A stretch of 64,000 nt of DNA, from contig JBEBBO010000142.1 of NCBI GenBank assembly GCA_041158345.1, forward strand, positions 5,977 to 69,976, in the 5' to 3' direction. A model generated the notes under the pieces. It had not been told where the DNA came from. It saw only the letters and a program-made list of their open reading frames with translations, and made no database searches. How positions within the stretch are numbered: the first letter of the stretch is position 1; every line of letters starts with the position of its first letter. The DNA comes from UBA6136 sp041158345 (GTDB lineage Bacteria > Pseudomonadota > Gammaproteobacteria > Methylococcales > Methylococcaceae). This document shows, one piece after another, positions 17,818 to 26,650 of the stretch. Position numbers and translations under genes: made by a program.

Positions 17818-17850
17818 CAAAGGGTGGGCTGGTCTCACCCTTTGTTGTTT
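17818..17850 (+). terminator. Rho-independent terminator after ilvC
   Basis: CAAAGGGTG and CACCCTTTG form a perfect 9-bp stem around a short loop, followed by TTGTTTT. It lies 20 bp after the ilvC stop and ends the ilvB-ilvH-ilvC unit, so pssA probably has its own promoter in 17851-17955. Confidence 0.85.
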
Positions 17851-17955
17851 TGGCCGGGTGAATTTTTCTTCCGAACTTGACCGCTGGATATGTGACGCAC
17901 GATCCTTCAGGATAAGCACTGACTCTTCCAACCCTGCAGTACACACTACGATCTA

Positions 17956-18699
17956 ATGGACACCAACGAACCCAAGAAGAATCGACGCAGGGGCATCTAC
18001 TTGCTCCCAAATCTCTTCACAACCGGAGCCCTTTTCTCCGGGTTCTACGCCATTACCTCTGCGATGAACGGTCAGTTCGAGCTTGCAGCCATCGCGATTT
18101 TTATTGCCATGGTTCTGGATGGGCTTGACGGCCGCGTGGCGCGGCTGACCAACACGCAGAGTGCTTTTGGTGCCGAATATGACAGCATGGCGGACATGAT
18201 CTCCTTTGGCGCTGCGCCGGCTTTGGTGATGTATGCCTGGTCCCTGTCTGCGCTTGGCAAAGCGGGGTGGGTTGCCGCATTCGTGCATGCGGCGGGCGCT
18301 GCTCTGCGGCTCGCACGTTTCAACACGCAATTGGCGACGCAGGATAAACGGTATTTTCAGGGGCTTCCTAGCCCATCGGCTGCAGCGATCCCCGCCGGAT
18401 TTGTCTGGGTCTCGGTCAAATACGAGATTCCGCTCGAGAGCATCCAATACATCGGTCTGGGAATGGCCGTCTGCACCGGCTTGTTAATGGTGAGTAATTT
18501 CCGTTATTACAGCTTCAAGGATATCGATCTTCACGGTCGTGTTTCTTTCCTCTGGGCCATTTTGGTCATGTTGCTGTTTGCGCTGCTGTATACCAATACG
18601 CCCCTGGTGCTGTTCACCATTTTTACGTTATATGCCTTGTCTGGGCCGATTCTTACACTGGGTCGACGTCGCAGAATGCGATCAGAACGGCGTAACTGA
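17956..18699 (+). CDS. pssA: CDP-diacylglycerol-serine O-phosphatidyltransferase
   Basis: 247-aa integral membrane CDP-alcohol phosphatidyltransferase that makes phosphatidylserine, precursor of phosphatidylethanolamine. The family signature DG-x2-DGR-x-AR...FG-x3-DS-x2-D is complete: LDGLDGRVAR near 54-63 and FGAEYDSMADM near 71-81. Several TM helices follow, and the C-terminus is basic (LGRRRRMRSERR). This is the type II (membrane) form. Its place between ilvC and leuA recurs in many proteobacteria. Confidence 0.93.
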   Translation: MDTNEPKKNRRRGIYLLPNLFTTGALFSGFYAITSAMNGQFELAAIAIFIAMVLDGLDGRVARLTNTQSAFGAEYDSMADMISFGAAPALVMYAWSLSALGKAGWVAAFVHAAGAALRLARFNTQLATQDKRYFQGLPSPSAAAIPAGFVWVSVKYEIPLESIQYIGLGMAVCTGLLMVSNFRYYSFKDIDLHGRVSFLWAILVMLLFALLYTNTPLVLFTIFTLYALSGPILTLGRRRRMRSERRN

Positions 18700-18710
18700 C
18701 CGAGTCCGAC

Positions 18711-18739
18711 TTGAAGCGGACCCCATCGGATCCTATAGT
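18711..18739 (+). promoter_or_regulatory. Sigma-70-type promoter for leuA
   Basis: TTGAAG (18711-18716), a 17-bp spacer, and TATAGT (18734-18739) match the -35/-10 consensus with ideal spacing. The predicted start point is near 18746, giving a leuA leader of about 178 nt. It begins 11 bp after the pssA stop. Confidence 0.6.
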
Positions 18740-18745
18740 GTCTTC

Positions 18746-18850
18746 ATGAGAATGTCTGATCGTTTGATCGAGCCCCTGTATTTTCGGCAACTTTCTGTTC
18801 TTCTGCGTCCGTTGCTTTTCGCCGCGGTCCTGCGCGTGCTGCTGCCCTGA
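18746..18850 (+). CDS. Candidate leucine-rich leader peptide (leuL-like)
   Basis: A 34-aa open frame between the predicted leuA promoter and leuA. Ten of its residues are leucine, including three Leu-Leu pairs toward the end (LLRPLLFAAVLRVLLP). The stop codon at 18848-18850 lies inside a perfect 6-bp hairpin, CTGCCC-TGAG-GGGCAG (18842-18857). Leucine-rich leader peptides control leu operons by attenuation in enterobacteria. Against it: no run of four Leu codons, no U-tract after the hairpin, and the ATG coincides with the predicted transcription start, so translation would be leaderless. Confidence 0.3.
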   Translation: MRMSDRLIEPLYFRQLSVLLRPLLFAAVLRVLLP

Positions 18851-18923
18851 GGGGCAGAGACACGATGCACTCCAGACCTTCATTCTTTCTAATTCAGTCG
18901 AAGCCAACGACGAGAGCTGATTC

Positions 18924-20471
18924 ATGAGCGATAAACTCATTATTTTTGATACCACCTTGCGCGACGGCGAGCAGAGTCCCGGTGCGTCGATGACCCGTGA
19001 TGAAAAGGTCCGCATCGCCAAGGCCCTCGAACGAATGCGCGTGGATGTCATTGAAGCCGGATTTCCAGCGGCAAGCCCAGGTGACTTTGAAGGGGTTCAG
19101 GCTGTTGCAAGGTCGATCAAGGAGAGTGTGGTCTGCGGCCTTGCTCGGGCGCTAGACCGCGATATCGATCAGGCCGGCGAGGCACTCAAGGATGCTGAGA
19201 GATCAAGAATTCATACCTTCATTGCGACCTCTCCGATTCACATGCAACTCAAGCTGAGAATGTCGCCAGATCAGGTGATCGAACATGCGGTCAAGGCGGT
19301 TCAGCGTGCCCGTCGCTACACCGACAACGTCGAGTTCTCTCCCGAGGATGCTGGACGTTCGGAAGAAGACTTCCTCTGCAAAATCCTTGAGGCGGTTATT
19401 GATGCGGGTGCGACGACCCTGAACATCCCGGACACCGTCGGATACAGCATGCCGGACATTTTCGGTCGCACGATCCGGCGTTTACGTGAGCGGATTCCAA
19501 ACTCAGACAAGGCCATCTTTTCAGTGCACTGCCACAATGATTTGGGACTCGCTGTGGCAAATTCGTTGTCTGCGGTCATGAATGGCGCGAGACAGGTCGA
19601 ATGTACGATTAACGGCCTTGGTGAGCGCGCAGGAAATGCGGCGCTTGAGGAAATCGTAATGGCGGTCAAGACGCGAAAGGATGTCTTCCCTTGCCATACC
19701 GATATCGATACCCGTGAAATTGTGGCGTGTTCCAAGCTGGTTTCGAATATCACCGGTTTTCCGGTGCAGCCCAACAAGGCGATCGTCGGTGCAAATGCCT
19801 TTGCGCATGAGTCAGGCATCCATCAGGATGGCGTTCTGAAACATCGTGAAACCTATGAAATCATGTGCGCAGAGGACGTGGGCTGGAGCGCCAACCGCAT
19901 GGTACTCGGGAAACATTCCGGGCGTAATGCCTTCAGAACCCGAATGGCAGAGTTGGGGATTGAGTTTTCCTCGGAAGCTGAGCTCAATGAGGCCTTTTCT
20001 CGATTCAAAGACCTCGCCGATAAAAAGCATGAGATCTTCGATGAGGACCTGCAGGCATTGATTACGGACGCCGGAGATATGGCGGATGACGAGGGGGTTC
20101 GTCTGGTGTCCCTCAAGGCTTCCAGTGAAACGGGTGAGCAACCCTCCGCAAAGGTGACGGTTCGTGTGGACCAGGATGAGTTGACCGCGACTGCGACCGG
20201 CGGTGGGGTCGTTGATGCCAGTCTCAAGGCGATTGAAGCCGTTCTCAAGACAGACGCTCAGCTTCTGCTTTATTCGGTGAATAACATCACCACGGGAACC
20301 GATGCGCAAGGCGAGGTTACGGTCAGGCTCGAGAAGGGCGGACGCATTGTGAACGGGCAGGGTGCCGACACCGACATCGTCATCGCGTCTGCAAAGGCAT
20401 ACCTTAATGCCGTCAACAAGCTCAGAGCGCCCCAAGCACGCATGCACCCTCAAGCCATCTCAGAAGTCTGA
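18924..20471 (+). CDS. leuA: 2-isopropylmalate synthase
   Basis: 515-aa enzyme condensing 2-oxoisovalerate with acetyl-CoA, the committed step of leucine synthesis. The N-terminal TIM barrel begins IFDTTLRDGEQSPGASMT; the metal-binding HCHNDLG is near 201-207, with NGLGERAGNAALEE downstream. The C-terminal third (about 395-515) is the leucine-binding regulatory domain, so feedback control is expected. No leuB/C/D follow; a uracil-DNA glycosylase gene begins 6 bp after the stop. Confidence 0.96.
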   Translation: MSDKLIIFDTTLRDGEQSPGASMTRDEKVRIAKALERMRVDVIEAGFPAASPGDFEGVQAVARSIKESVVCGLARALDRDIDQAGEALKDAERSRIHTFIATSPIHMQLKLRMSPDQVIEHAVKAVQRARRYTDNVEFSPEDAGRSEEDFLCKILEAVIDAGATTLNIPDTVGYSMPDIFGRTIRRLRERIPNSDKAIFSVHCHNDLGLAVANSLSAVMNGARQVECTINGLGERAGNAALEEIVMAVKTRKDVFPCHTDIDTREIVACSKLVSNITGFPVQPNKAIVGANAFAHESGIHQDGVLKHRETYEIMCAEDVGWSANRMVLGKHSGRNAFRTRMAELGIEFSSEAELNEAFSRFKDLADKKHEIFDEDLQALITDAGDMADDEGVRLVSLKASSETGEQPSAKVTVRVDQDELTATATGGGVVDASLKAIEAVLKTDAQLLLYSVNNITTGTDAQGEVTVRLEKGGRIVNGQGADTDIVIASAKAYLNAVNKLRAPQARMHPQAISEV

Positions 20472-20477
20472 AACGCA

Positions 20478-21146
20478 ATGGCAGGGATAGAGTCCCGCGA
20501 TCCCTACCTGGAAGCCATGGGTATCACGGAGTATGTGGCAAGAAAAGTCACTGCCGACGGGGTTCAGGGCGCTCTGGGAGTGAGCTGTACGATGGGCGAT
20601 GATTGGGTGGTGCTCCGATCGGAGGTGGCCGCTTGCACCCGCTGTTCGCTTCACGAAACGCGAACACAAACCGTCTTTGGCGTGGGCCATCCCGAAGCGG
20701 AATGGCTCTTTATTGGCGAGGCCCCCGGTGAGCAGGAGGATCTTCGTGGCGAGCCCTTCGTCGGGCGTGCAGGTCAGTTGCTGGACGAAATGATTCGCGC
20801 ACTCGGACTTGAGCGGGAGCATGTTTTTATTGCCAATGTCCTAAAGTGCAGGCCTCCCAAGAATCGAGATCCATCCCCGGAAGAGGCCTTGTCCTGTGAA
20901 CCCTTCTTGGTTCGGCAGGTCGAACTTTTACGTCCGAAGATCATTGTGGCGGTGGGAAGGATAGCTGCTCAGAATCTCTTGAAAACCCAGGTTCCGATCG
21001 GCAAGCTTCGTGGACAAGTCCATCATTACGCAGATATCCCTGTCGTTGTGACTTACCACCCGGCCTATCTGCTTCGATCTCAGACGGAAAAACGTCGCGC
21101 TTGGGAAGATCTGAAGCTAGCGCGAAAGACGTTGTCTTTGAGCTGA
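20478..21146 (+). CDS. Uracil-DNA glycosylase, family 4 (4Fe-4S)
   Basis: 222 aa. Removes uracil from DNA. The family signature is GEAPGEQED at 80-88. Four cysteines for the iron-sulfur cluster are at 53, 56, 124 and 140 (CTRC, LKCRPP, SCEPF). The C-terminal HPAYLLR motif is also present. The short N-terminal extension (about 50 residues) resembles the region that in phage-polymerase fusions joins another domain but here has no clear motif. Co-transcribed with leuA and probably rimI. Confidence 0.92.
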   Translation: MAGIESRDPYLEAMGITEYVARKVTADGVQGALGVSCTMGDDWVVLRSEVAACTRCSLHETRTQTVFGVGHPEAEWLFIGEAPGEQEDLRGEPFVGRAGQLLDEMIRALGLEREHVFIANVLKCRPPKNRDPSPEEALSCEPFLVRQVELLRPKIIVAVGRIAAQNLLKTQVPIGKLRGQVHHYADIPVVVTYHPAYLLRSQTEKRRAWEDLKLARKTLSLS

Positions 21147-21154
21147 AGGGCGCC

Positions 21155-21703
21155 ATGGATTTTTTGCTGGACTGTTTTGACCGACTCCGACGAGCTGTTC
21201 TTTACGACGCGCAAGTCGATTTTTATTACCGCCATTTTCCGAGTCTTGTGGAAAACGCAGAATGCATCATGCGCCCGATGGTGCGCACAGATATCCCCCT
21301 GGTCCACGCCATTGAAGCCGAGGCTTATGAGTTTCCCTGGGAGTTGGAGACTTTTCGTTCCTGCTTCAAAGTCGGTTACCACTGTTGGATTGCCGAGAGA
21401 GCGCGTGAAGTGGTGGGCTACGGCATTCTGACGATTGGTGCTGGCGAAAGCCACGTGCTGAACGTGTGCGTTTCCCCCCAATACCAAGGCAAAGGCTATG
21501 GGCGAGTGATCTTCAATCAACTCATTGCGGAAGCCCGTCGATTCAAGGTGGAGACGATGTTTCTTGAGGTGCGTCCGTCAAACCCCAAGGCGATCCGCCT
21601 TTATCGATCGATGGGGTTCAATGAAATTGGAACCCGAAGGGGCTACTACCCGGCCAAGAATGGACGAGAAGATGCCGTTGTGATGGCATTGGCTGTGGTC
21701 TAA
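21155..21703 (+). CDS. rimI: Ribosomal-protein-alanine N-acetyltransferase-like GNAT enzyme
   Basis: GNAT acetyltransferase of the RimI family, which acetylates the N-terminus of ribosomal protein S18. The acetyl-CoA loop reads QYQGKGYGRVI (Q/R-x2-G-x-G/A pattern), followed by FLEVRPSNPKAIRLYRSMGF, the most characteristic RimI stretch. Two starts are plausible: ATG 21155, with AAGGG 4 nt upstream and only 8 bp after the glycosylase stop; or ATG 21269, which gives a usual RimI length of 144 aa. The extra 38 residues from 21155 show no known motif. Confidence 0.85.
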   Translation: MDFLLDCFDRLRRAVLYDAQVDFYYRHFPSLVENAECIMRPMVRTDIPLVHAIEAEAYEFPWELETFRSCFKVGYHCWIAERAREVVGYGILTIGAGESHVLNVCVSPQYQGKGYGRVIFNQLIAEARRFKVETMFLEVRPSNPKAIRLYRSMGFNEIGTRRGYYPAKNGREDAVVMALAVV

Positions 21704-21722
21704 ATTCACCTCGCCCGTCTGA

Positions 21723-22418
21723 TCAATCCTTGGGCTTCTCTTTAGCGGGCGTGTCGGTGGTTTCCAATAGGTGAAGACCTACGAGTCGCGCGATCACGAT
21801 TCCAACATACATCTGTCCGATGATCGCCTCTAGAGCTGCAATCATTGCGGCGATTGGCTGAATAGGGGTGATGTCCCCATACCCGACCGTCGCCATGGTG
21901 ATCAGGCTGTAATAGAGGTGGGTCCCCGAGCGAAAGACATTTTCCCCGTGGGGGCAAAGTTCGGTGGAGCAGCCAAAGGAATGGGGGGCAATTTCTTCGA
22001 TCATCAGGAAGAGATTGGCAAATGCGGCCGCCAGCAAAAGATAGATACAAATTGCACCATAGAGCCGACTGGTTGCATCCACCCTGCGTGTCACGAATAC
22101 ATCTTTTCCCACCAGCCTGATGAAGCGGATGAAAAAGAACATTAAAAGGATTTGTCGGATGAGGGCGAATACGACCTGATCCGCAAAGACAAGTTCGGCA
22201 ATCCACGAGCAAATCAGAATACCCAGGGCCATAAAGATCACGGCGGGTTTTTTCTTATGCTCGGTGACCACGCGAATACCGGTCGCCAGAATGCCAAGCC
22301 CAAAGATGGCTTCGAAGGTTCTTCCGATCAAGCCCTCGTCGACTAGAAGAGGATATCCAACCAGAAACAGGCTGATTGCGATCAGAAGATTCTGGAAAAT
22401 ACCGCTGCGTTTACTCAT
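21723..22418 (-). CDS. Potassium-channel-like membrane protein
   Basis: 231 aa. Several TM helices are visible (about 10-28, 33-50, 58-76, 84-102, 118-140), then a pore loop with the selectivity filter T177-V-G-Y-G-D182 and a final TM helix (about 188-213). This is the ion-channel domain of six-TM potassium channels. There is no RCK domain or cyclic nucleotide-binding domain; the tail after the last helix is about 18 residues. The frame is open upstream to 22676 but that would overlap sucB; ATG 22418 starts just after the sucB stop (13-bp gap), suggesting co-transcription with sucAB. Confidence 0.82.
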   Translation of the reverse strand: MSKRSGIFQNLLIAISLFLVGYPLLVDEGLIGRTFEAIFGLGILATGIRVVTEHKKKPAVIFMALGILICSWIAELVFADQVVFALIRQILLMFFFIRFIRLVGKDVFVTRRVDATSRLYGAICIYLLLAAAFANLFLMIEEIAPHSFGCSTELCPHGENVFRSGTHLYYSLITMATVGYGDITPIQPIAAMIAALEAIIGQMYVGIVIARLVGLHLLETTDTPAKEKPKD

Positions 22419-22431
22419 GTGGGCGCGAGGT

Positions 22432-23682
22432 TTAAACGTCAAGTAGGAGGCGGGAAGGGTCCTCCAGAAGCTCTTTAATGGTAAAGAGGAAAGACACCGC
22501 TTCACGTCCATCGATGATCCGGTGATCGTAAGATACGGCCAGGTAAATGATGGGGCGTATGACGATTTCTCCGTCTTCCACCACGGGACGCTCCTTGATG
22601 GCATGCATGCCGAGAATCGCACTTTGCGGCGGGTTGAGTATCGGTGTCGAGAGCATCGAGCCGAAGATTCCACCATTGGTGATGGTGAACGTCCCTCCGG
22701 TCAATTCTTCATAACGGAGCTGACCATCGCGGCCCCTGACCGAATAATCGACAATGGCTTTTTCGATATCCGCGAAACTCAGTCGATCGGCATGACGAAG
22801 GACGGGCACAACCAGACCCCGCTCGGTGGTGACGGCAATCCCGACGTCAAAGTAGTCGTGATAGACAATGTCCTGGTCCACAATTGACGCATTCATGATC
22901 GGGAAGCGTTTCAGCGCCTCAACCGATGCCTTGATGAAAAATGACATGAGACCCAGTTTGACGCCGTGGGCCTGCTCAAATCGGTTTCTATGCTCGTTGC
23001 GCAGTTGAAAGACCTTTTCAAGGTTCACTTCATTGAATGTCGTGAGCGTCGCTGTTGACCGCTGCGCCTCGATCATCCGCTCAGCGATTCTCGAGCGAAT
23101 TCGGCTCATCGGAACGCGCCGATCACCCGGTCTGTCAGTGCCCTGTGTGGCGTGATTCGCCGTGTCTCCTTGAGGTATAGCTGTCGAAGCCAAGGGTTGG
23201 CTTCGCTGTTCAATCACGTTGAGAACATCCTGCTTTGAAATTCGTCCGGTCACGGGGATATCGGCAACCGTCAGCTGGTGCTCATTTAAAAGTCGCCTGA
23301 CGGCCGGGCTCACCGGTTGTTGAGGCGGTTTGGGAGCCAAACTTGGGACGGACTCGGAAGTCATTCCGATGGCTTCGGGGCGGGATGGCGGGAGCGTCTC
23401 CACGGGAGACTTAGGCGAGGGACGTTCCGGTAGGGCTTCCGCAAGTTCAGTATCAATGACGGCCAAGACATCACCCGGTAAGACAACGTCGCCGACATCC
23501 CGACGGACCTCAATCAATTTACCGTTTTGTGGGACCGGGACTTCAAGGATGACCTTGTCGGTCTCTAGATCAATGAGGGCTGCATCCTTTTGCACCGTTT
23601 CACCCCCTTGGTGATGCCAACCGGCAACGGTCGCATCAGAGACGGACTCCGGAAGGTTAGGGACCACAACTTCGATTCGCAT
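22432..23682 (-). CDS. sucB: Dihydrolipoamide succinyltransferase, E2 of 2-oxoglutarate dehydrogenase
   Basis: 416 aa. Order of domains: lipoyl domain with ETDKVILEVP (lipoylated Lys near 43), Pro-rich linker (about 80-115), E3/E1-binding domain with PAVRRLLNEHQL near 125, second linker, and catalytic domain ending with SYDHRIIDGREAVSFL, where His and Asp of HxxxDG are the active-site residues. It accepts succinyl from SucA and forms succinyl-CoA. It follows sucA by 71 bp; lpd is not in the window. Confidence 0.95.
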   Translation of the reverse strand: MRIEVVVPNLPESVSDATVAGWHHQGGETVQKDAALIDLETDKVILEVPVPQNGKLIEVRRDVGDVVLPGDVLAVIDTELAEALPERPSPKSPVETLPPSRPEAIGMTSESVPSLAPKPPQQPVSPAVRRLLNEHQLTVADIPVTGRISKQDVLNVIEQRSQPLASTAIPQGDTANHATQGTDRPGDRRVPMSRIRSRIAERMIEAQRSTATLTTFNEVNLEKVFQLRNEHRNRFEQAHGVKLGLMSFFIKASVEALKRFPIMNASIVDQDIVYHDYFDVGIAVTTERGLVVPVLRHADRLSFADIEKAIVDYSVRGRDGQLRYEELTGGTFTITNGGIFGSMLSTPILNPPQSAILGMHAIKERPVVEDGEIVIRPIIYLAVSYDHRIIDGREAVSFLFTIKELLEDPSRLLLDV

Positions 23683-23753
23683 GAGATTGTTCTCGCACAG
23701 TCAGTGGAAACAGTCTATCCCACCTTGATTGATCAGTCTTGGATCAGTGATTC

Positions 23754-26537
23754 TCAGTGGTGACCGATGAGGGCTTTCTCGATTACTGCGTTTTGTTCGG
23801 CCAGATGTCGGTGATACTGTCCTACCGCGGGAGCTGCACATATGGGCCGGGCCGCAAAAGACAGAGGGATCCCTGACGGAATCGTCCGCAACAAGTGATC
23901 GCGAATCTGATGCCAGGCACCCTGGTTCTCAGGCTCCTCCTGGCACCAAATGATCTCGCTTGCATGCGCATAGGGAGCCAGTGCCGCCGTCAGTTCAGCC
24001 TGTGGAAAGGGATATAGCTGCTCTATTCGAACAATTGCTGCCGTTCTAGTTGAGGACTTTCGTCTGGATTCAAGGAGGTCAAAGTAAACTTTACCGCTAC
24101 AGAGGACGACGCGCCGAACCTCCCCAGGGTTGAGTTCTTCGGTCTCTCCAATCACATTCTGGAACAGGCCCTCGGATAAGTCTTCAAGGCTCGATACGGC
24201 CAGTCGATGTCGCAGAAGACTTTTGGGCGTCATGACAATCAGCGGCTTTCGATACGGCCGAATCATTTGCCGGCGGAGCACATGGAAGATTTGGGCGGGG
24301 GTTGTTGGAACCACAACCTGCATGTTGTCTTCCGCGCAAAGTTGAAGATATCGCTCGATGCGTGCGGAGGAATGTTCCGGCCCCTGACCTTCGTATCCGT
24401 GAGGAAGAAACAGGGTGAGGCCGCACAAACGTCCCCATTTGGACTCACCCGAAGCAATGAACTGATCGATGACAACCTGAGCGTTATTTGCGAAATCGCC
24501 GAACTGTGCTTCCCAGATCACGAGGACTTCCGGCGCCGAGCTACTGTATCCATACTCAAACCCCAAAGCGCCCTCCTCGGAGAGCAATGAGTCATAGATC
24601 TGAAATTCCGCAGCCGCCTTTCCGAGTTCTTGGAGTGGCGTAAAGGACTTTCCCGAAGTTTGATCATGAAGCGTCGCGTGGCGATGAAAAAATGTTCCGC
24701 GTCCCACATCCTGACCACTGAGCCGAATGGGGATTCCGGCCGTCAGCAGAGAAGCATAGGCCAGAGTCTCTGCGAAACCCCAGTCAATCGGCTGTTCGCC
24801 TTGGGTCATGGCCTTTCGGCTTTCGAGAATCGCCTGCGTCCGAGGGTGAAGAACAAACCCTTCGGGTAACGTTAGAAGCTGGCTCGCGAGGGCTTTGAGC
24901 GCCTCCATCGCGACCCCTGAAGAGTAGGGGGTCGTCCAGTGATTCCCGTGATACGGGGACCAACTGGGTTTGGGGTAGATCGCTTCACCATCAATCAGGG
25001 GACGCGAGACGATGTCGTTTCTGGCTAGCGCTTCCTGATACGCCTCAACAAGCCCTTCCGTCTCTTCGACGGCCATGATCCCGGCAGTCACCAGTCGTTC
25101 GGCGTAAAGCTCACGAACCGTTGGATGTTCTCGGATCATTCGGTACATCATTGGCTGGGTGACTGCCGGCTCGTCAGCTTCATTATGTCCATGGCGACGA
25201 TAGCAGAGCAGGTCAATGACCACGTCCCGTTTGAATTTCATCCGGTAATCCACAGCAAGCCGAGTCACAAAAAGCACGGCTTCGGGGTCGTCGCCGTTCA
25301 CATGAAAAACTGGTGCCTGAATCATGTTGGCGACATCAGTGCAGTAGAGTGTAGAGCGCGCATCAAAGGGTGCGCTTGTCGTAAACCCAATTTGATTGTT
25401 GATGACCACATGAATCGTGCCCCCGGTCGTGTAGGCTCGGGTTTCTGACATGTTCAGGGTCTCCATCACCACCCCTTGCCCTGCAAAGGCTGCATCACCA
25501 TGGATCAGGACTGCCATGACCTCATCTTCGCCATTACCCGACCTTCGGTCCTGTCGGGCACGAACGGAACCTTCGGCGACTGGGTCAATGATTTCAAGAT
25601 GGGATGGATTGAAGGCCAGCGCCGTGTGCACGGGTCCGTGGCGAGTCAGAACATTGGACGAGAAGCCGCTGTGGTATTTCACGTCCCCGGCACTCGCCAA
25701 CGGCGTCATCTTGGCTGTCCCTTCGAACTCTTCAAATAGGGCGCCGGGCAGCTTGCCAAGCACATTGACGAGCACATTCAACCGGCCTCGATGGGCCATT
25801 CCGATAACGATCTCCCGGATGTGTTTTTCGCTGGCATGTTCGATCACCTCATCCAGGAGTGGAATCAGGCTTTCAGCCCCTTCGAGAGAAAAACGTTTTT
25901 GTCCGACGTATTTGCGGTGGAGATAGCGCTCAATGCCCTCGGCAGCCGTGAGAGCCCGCAAAATGGCTTTTCGGCTCTCAGGATCCGGAAGTCCCCGGCT
26001 TCGCGTATTCTCGAGCCGGTACTGAATCCACTGCCGAATCTCGCTATCGACAATATGAAGGTACTCTGCCCCGACGTGTTCACAATAGGTCTGCCGGAGA
26101 TAACTGAGTATCTCCCTCAGAGGGAGGGTTCTCTGTGACTCAAGCACATCAATGTAAAAAGGGGTGTCGAGATCCTGGGCCGTTAGGCCATAGTAGGCCG
26201 GTTCGAGGTCACGAAGTCTTGGAGGCGTTCCGAGCTTCAGCGGGTTGTTGTTGGCGACCTGATGGCCACGCATCCGGTACTGCGTGATCAGTCGATCTAC
26301 TGCCGCCTGCCTTCGAATGCGAAGTTCGACATCGTCCTGGGGAGCGGCGGCGGGTGATGGGGGAGCGAGGAACGCTTGGGCATAGCCGTTGTCTGGGAGC
26401 GCGGCGAACTTCGCTCGCCAACCGGCATCCACGGAGTCTGGGTCTCTAAGATAACGCTGGTAAAGATCCTCCAGGAATCCCAGGTTGTCCTCAGCTATCG
26501 CACCAGAACCCTCAAACAGATCTTTGAGTTCACTCAT
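23754..26537 (-). CDS. sucA: 2-Oxoglutarate dehydrogenase E1 component
   Basis: 927-aa ThDP enzyme of the TCA cycle. The N-terminal E2-binding segment (LGFLEDLYQRYLRDPDSV) is followed by IGMAHRGRLNVLVN and the ThDP site GDAAFAGQGVVMETLNM with INNQIGFTTS. The C-terminal transketolase-like half has SGQDVGRGTFFHRHATLHDQ and WEAQFGDFANNAQVVIDQF, diagnostic for SucA. Length is usual. First gene of sucA-sucB-channel; divergent from moaA. Confidence 0.97.
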   Translation of the reverse strand: MSELKDLFEGSGAIAEDNLGFLEDLYQRYLRDPDSVDAGWRAKFAALPDNGYAQAFLAPPSPAAAPQDDVELRIRRQAAVDRLITQYRMRGHQVANNNPLKLGTPPRLRDLEPAYYGLTAQDLDTPFYIDVLESQRTLPLREILSYLRQTYCEHVGAEYLHIVDSEIRQWIQYRLENTRSRGLPDPESRKAILRALTAAEGIERYLHRKYVGQKRFSLEGAESLIPLLDEVIEHASEKHIREIVIGMAHRGRLNVLVNVLGKLPGALFEEFEGTAKMTPLASAGDVKYHSGFSSNVLTRHGPVHTALAFNPSHLEIIDPVAEGSVRARQDRRSGNGEDEVMAVLIHGDAAFAGQGVVMETLNMSETRAYTTGGTIHVVINNQIGFTTSAPFDARSTLYCTDVANMIQAPVFHVNGDDPEAVLFVTRLAVDYRMKFKRDVVIDLLCYRRHGHNEADEPAVTQPMMYRMIREHPTVRELYAERLVTAGIMAVEETEGLVEAYQEALARNDIVSRPLIDGEAIYPKPSWSPYHGNHWTTPYSSGVAMEALKALASQLLTLPEGFVLHPRTQAILESRKAMTQGEQPIDWGFAETLAYASLLTAGIPIRLSGQDVGRGTFFHRHATLHDQTSGKSFTPLQELGKAAAEFQIYDSLLSEEGALGFEYGYSSSAPEVLVIWEAQFGDFANNAQVVIDQFIASGESKWGRLCGLTLFLPHGYEGQGPEHSSARIERYLQLCAEDNMQVVVPTTPAQIFHVLRRQMIRPYRKPLIVMTPKSLLRHRLAVSSLEDLSEGLFQNVIGETEELNPGEVRRVVLCSGKVYFDLLESRRKSSTRTAAIVRIEQLYPFPQAELTAALAPYAHASEIIWCQEEPENQGAWHQIRDHLLRTIPSGIPLSFAARPICAAPAVGQYHRHLAEQNAVIEKALIGHH

Positions 26538-26650
26538 GTGTCTTATTCTATCGGTTCAAGCCCGGGGTGTAAGGATTTTCGATTAAAGACCAAGTATTTT
26601 GCTATGTTTCTCTTTGACCCAGATGCGGGGCATGGGAAAATGGCTGACGT

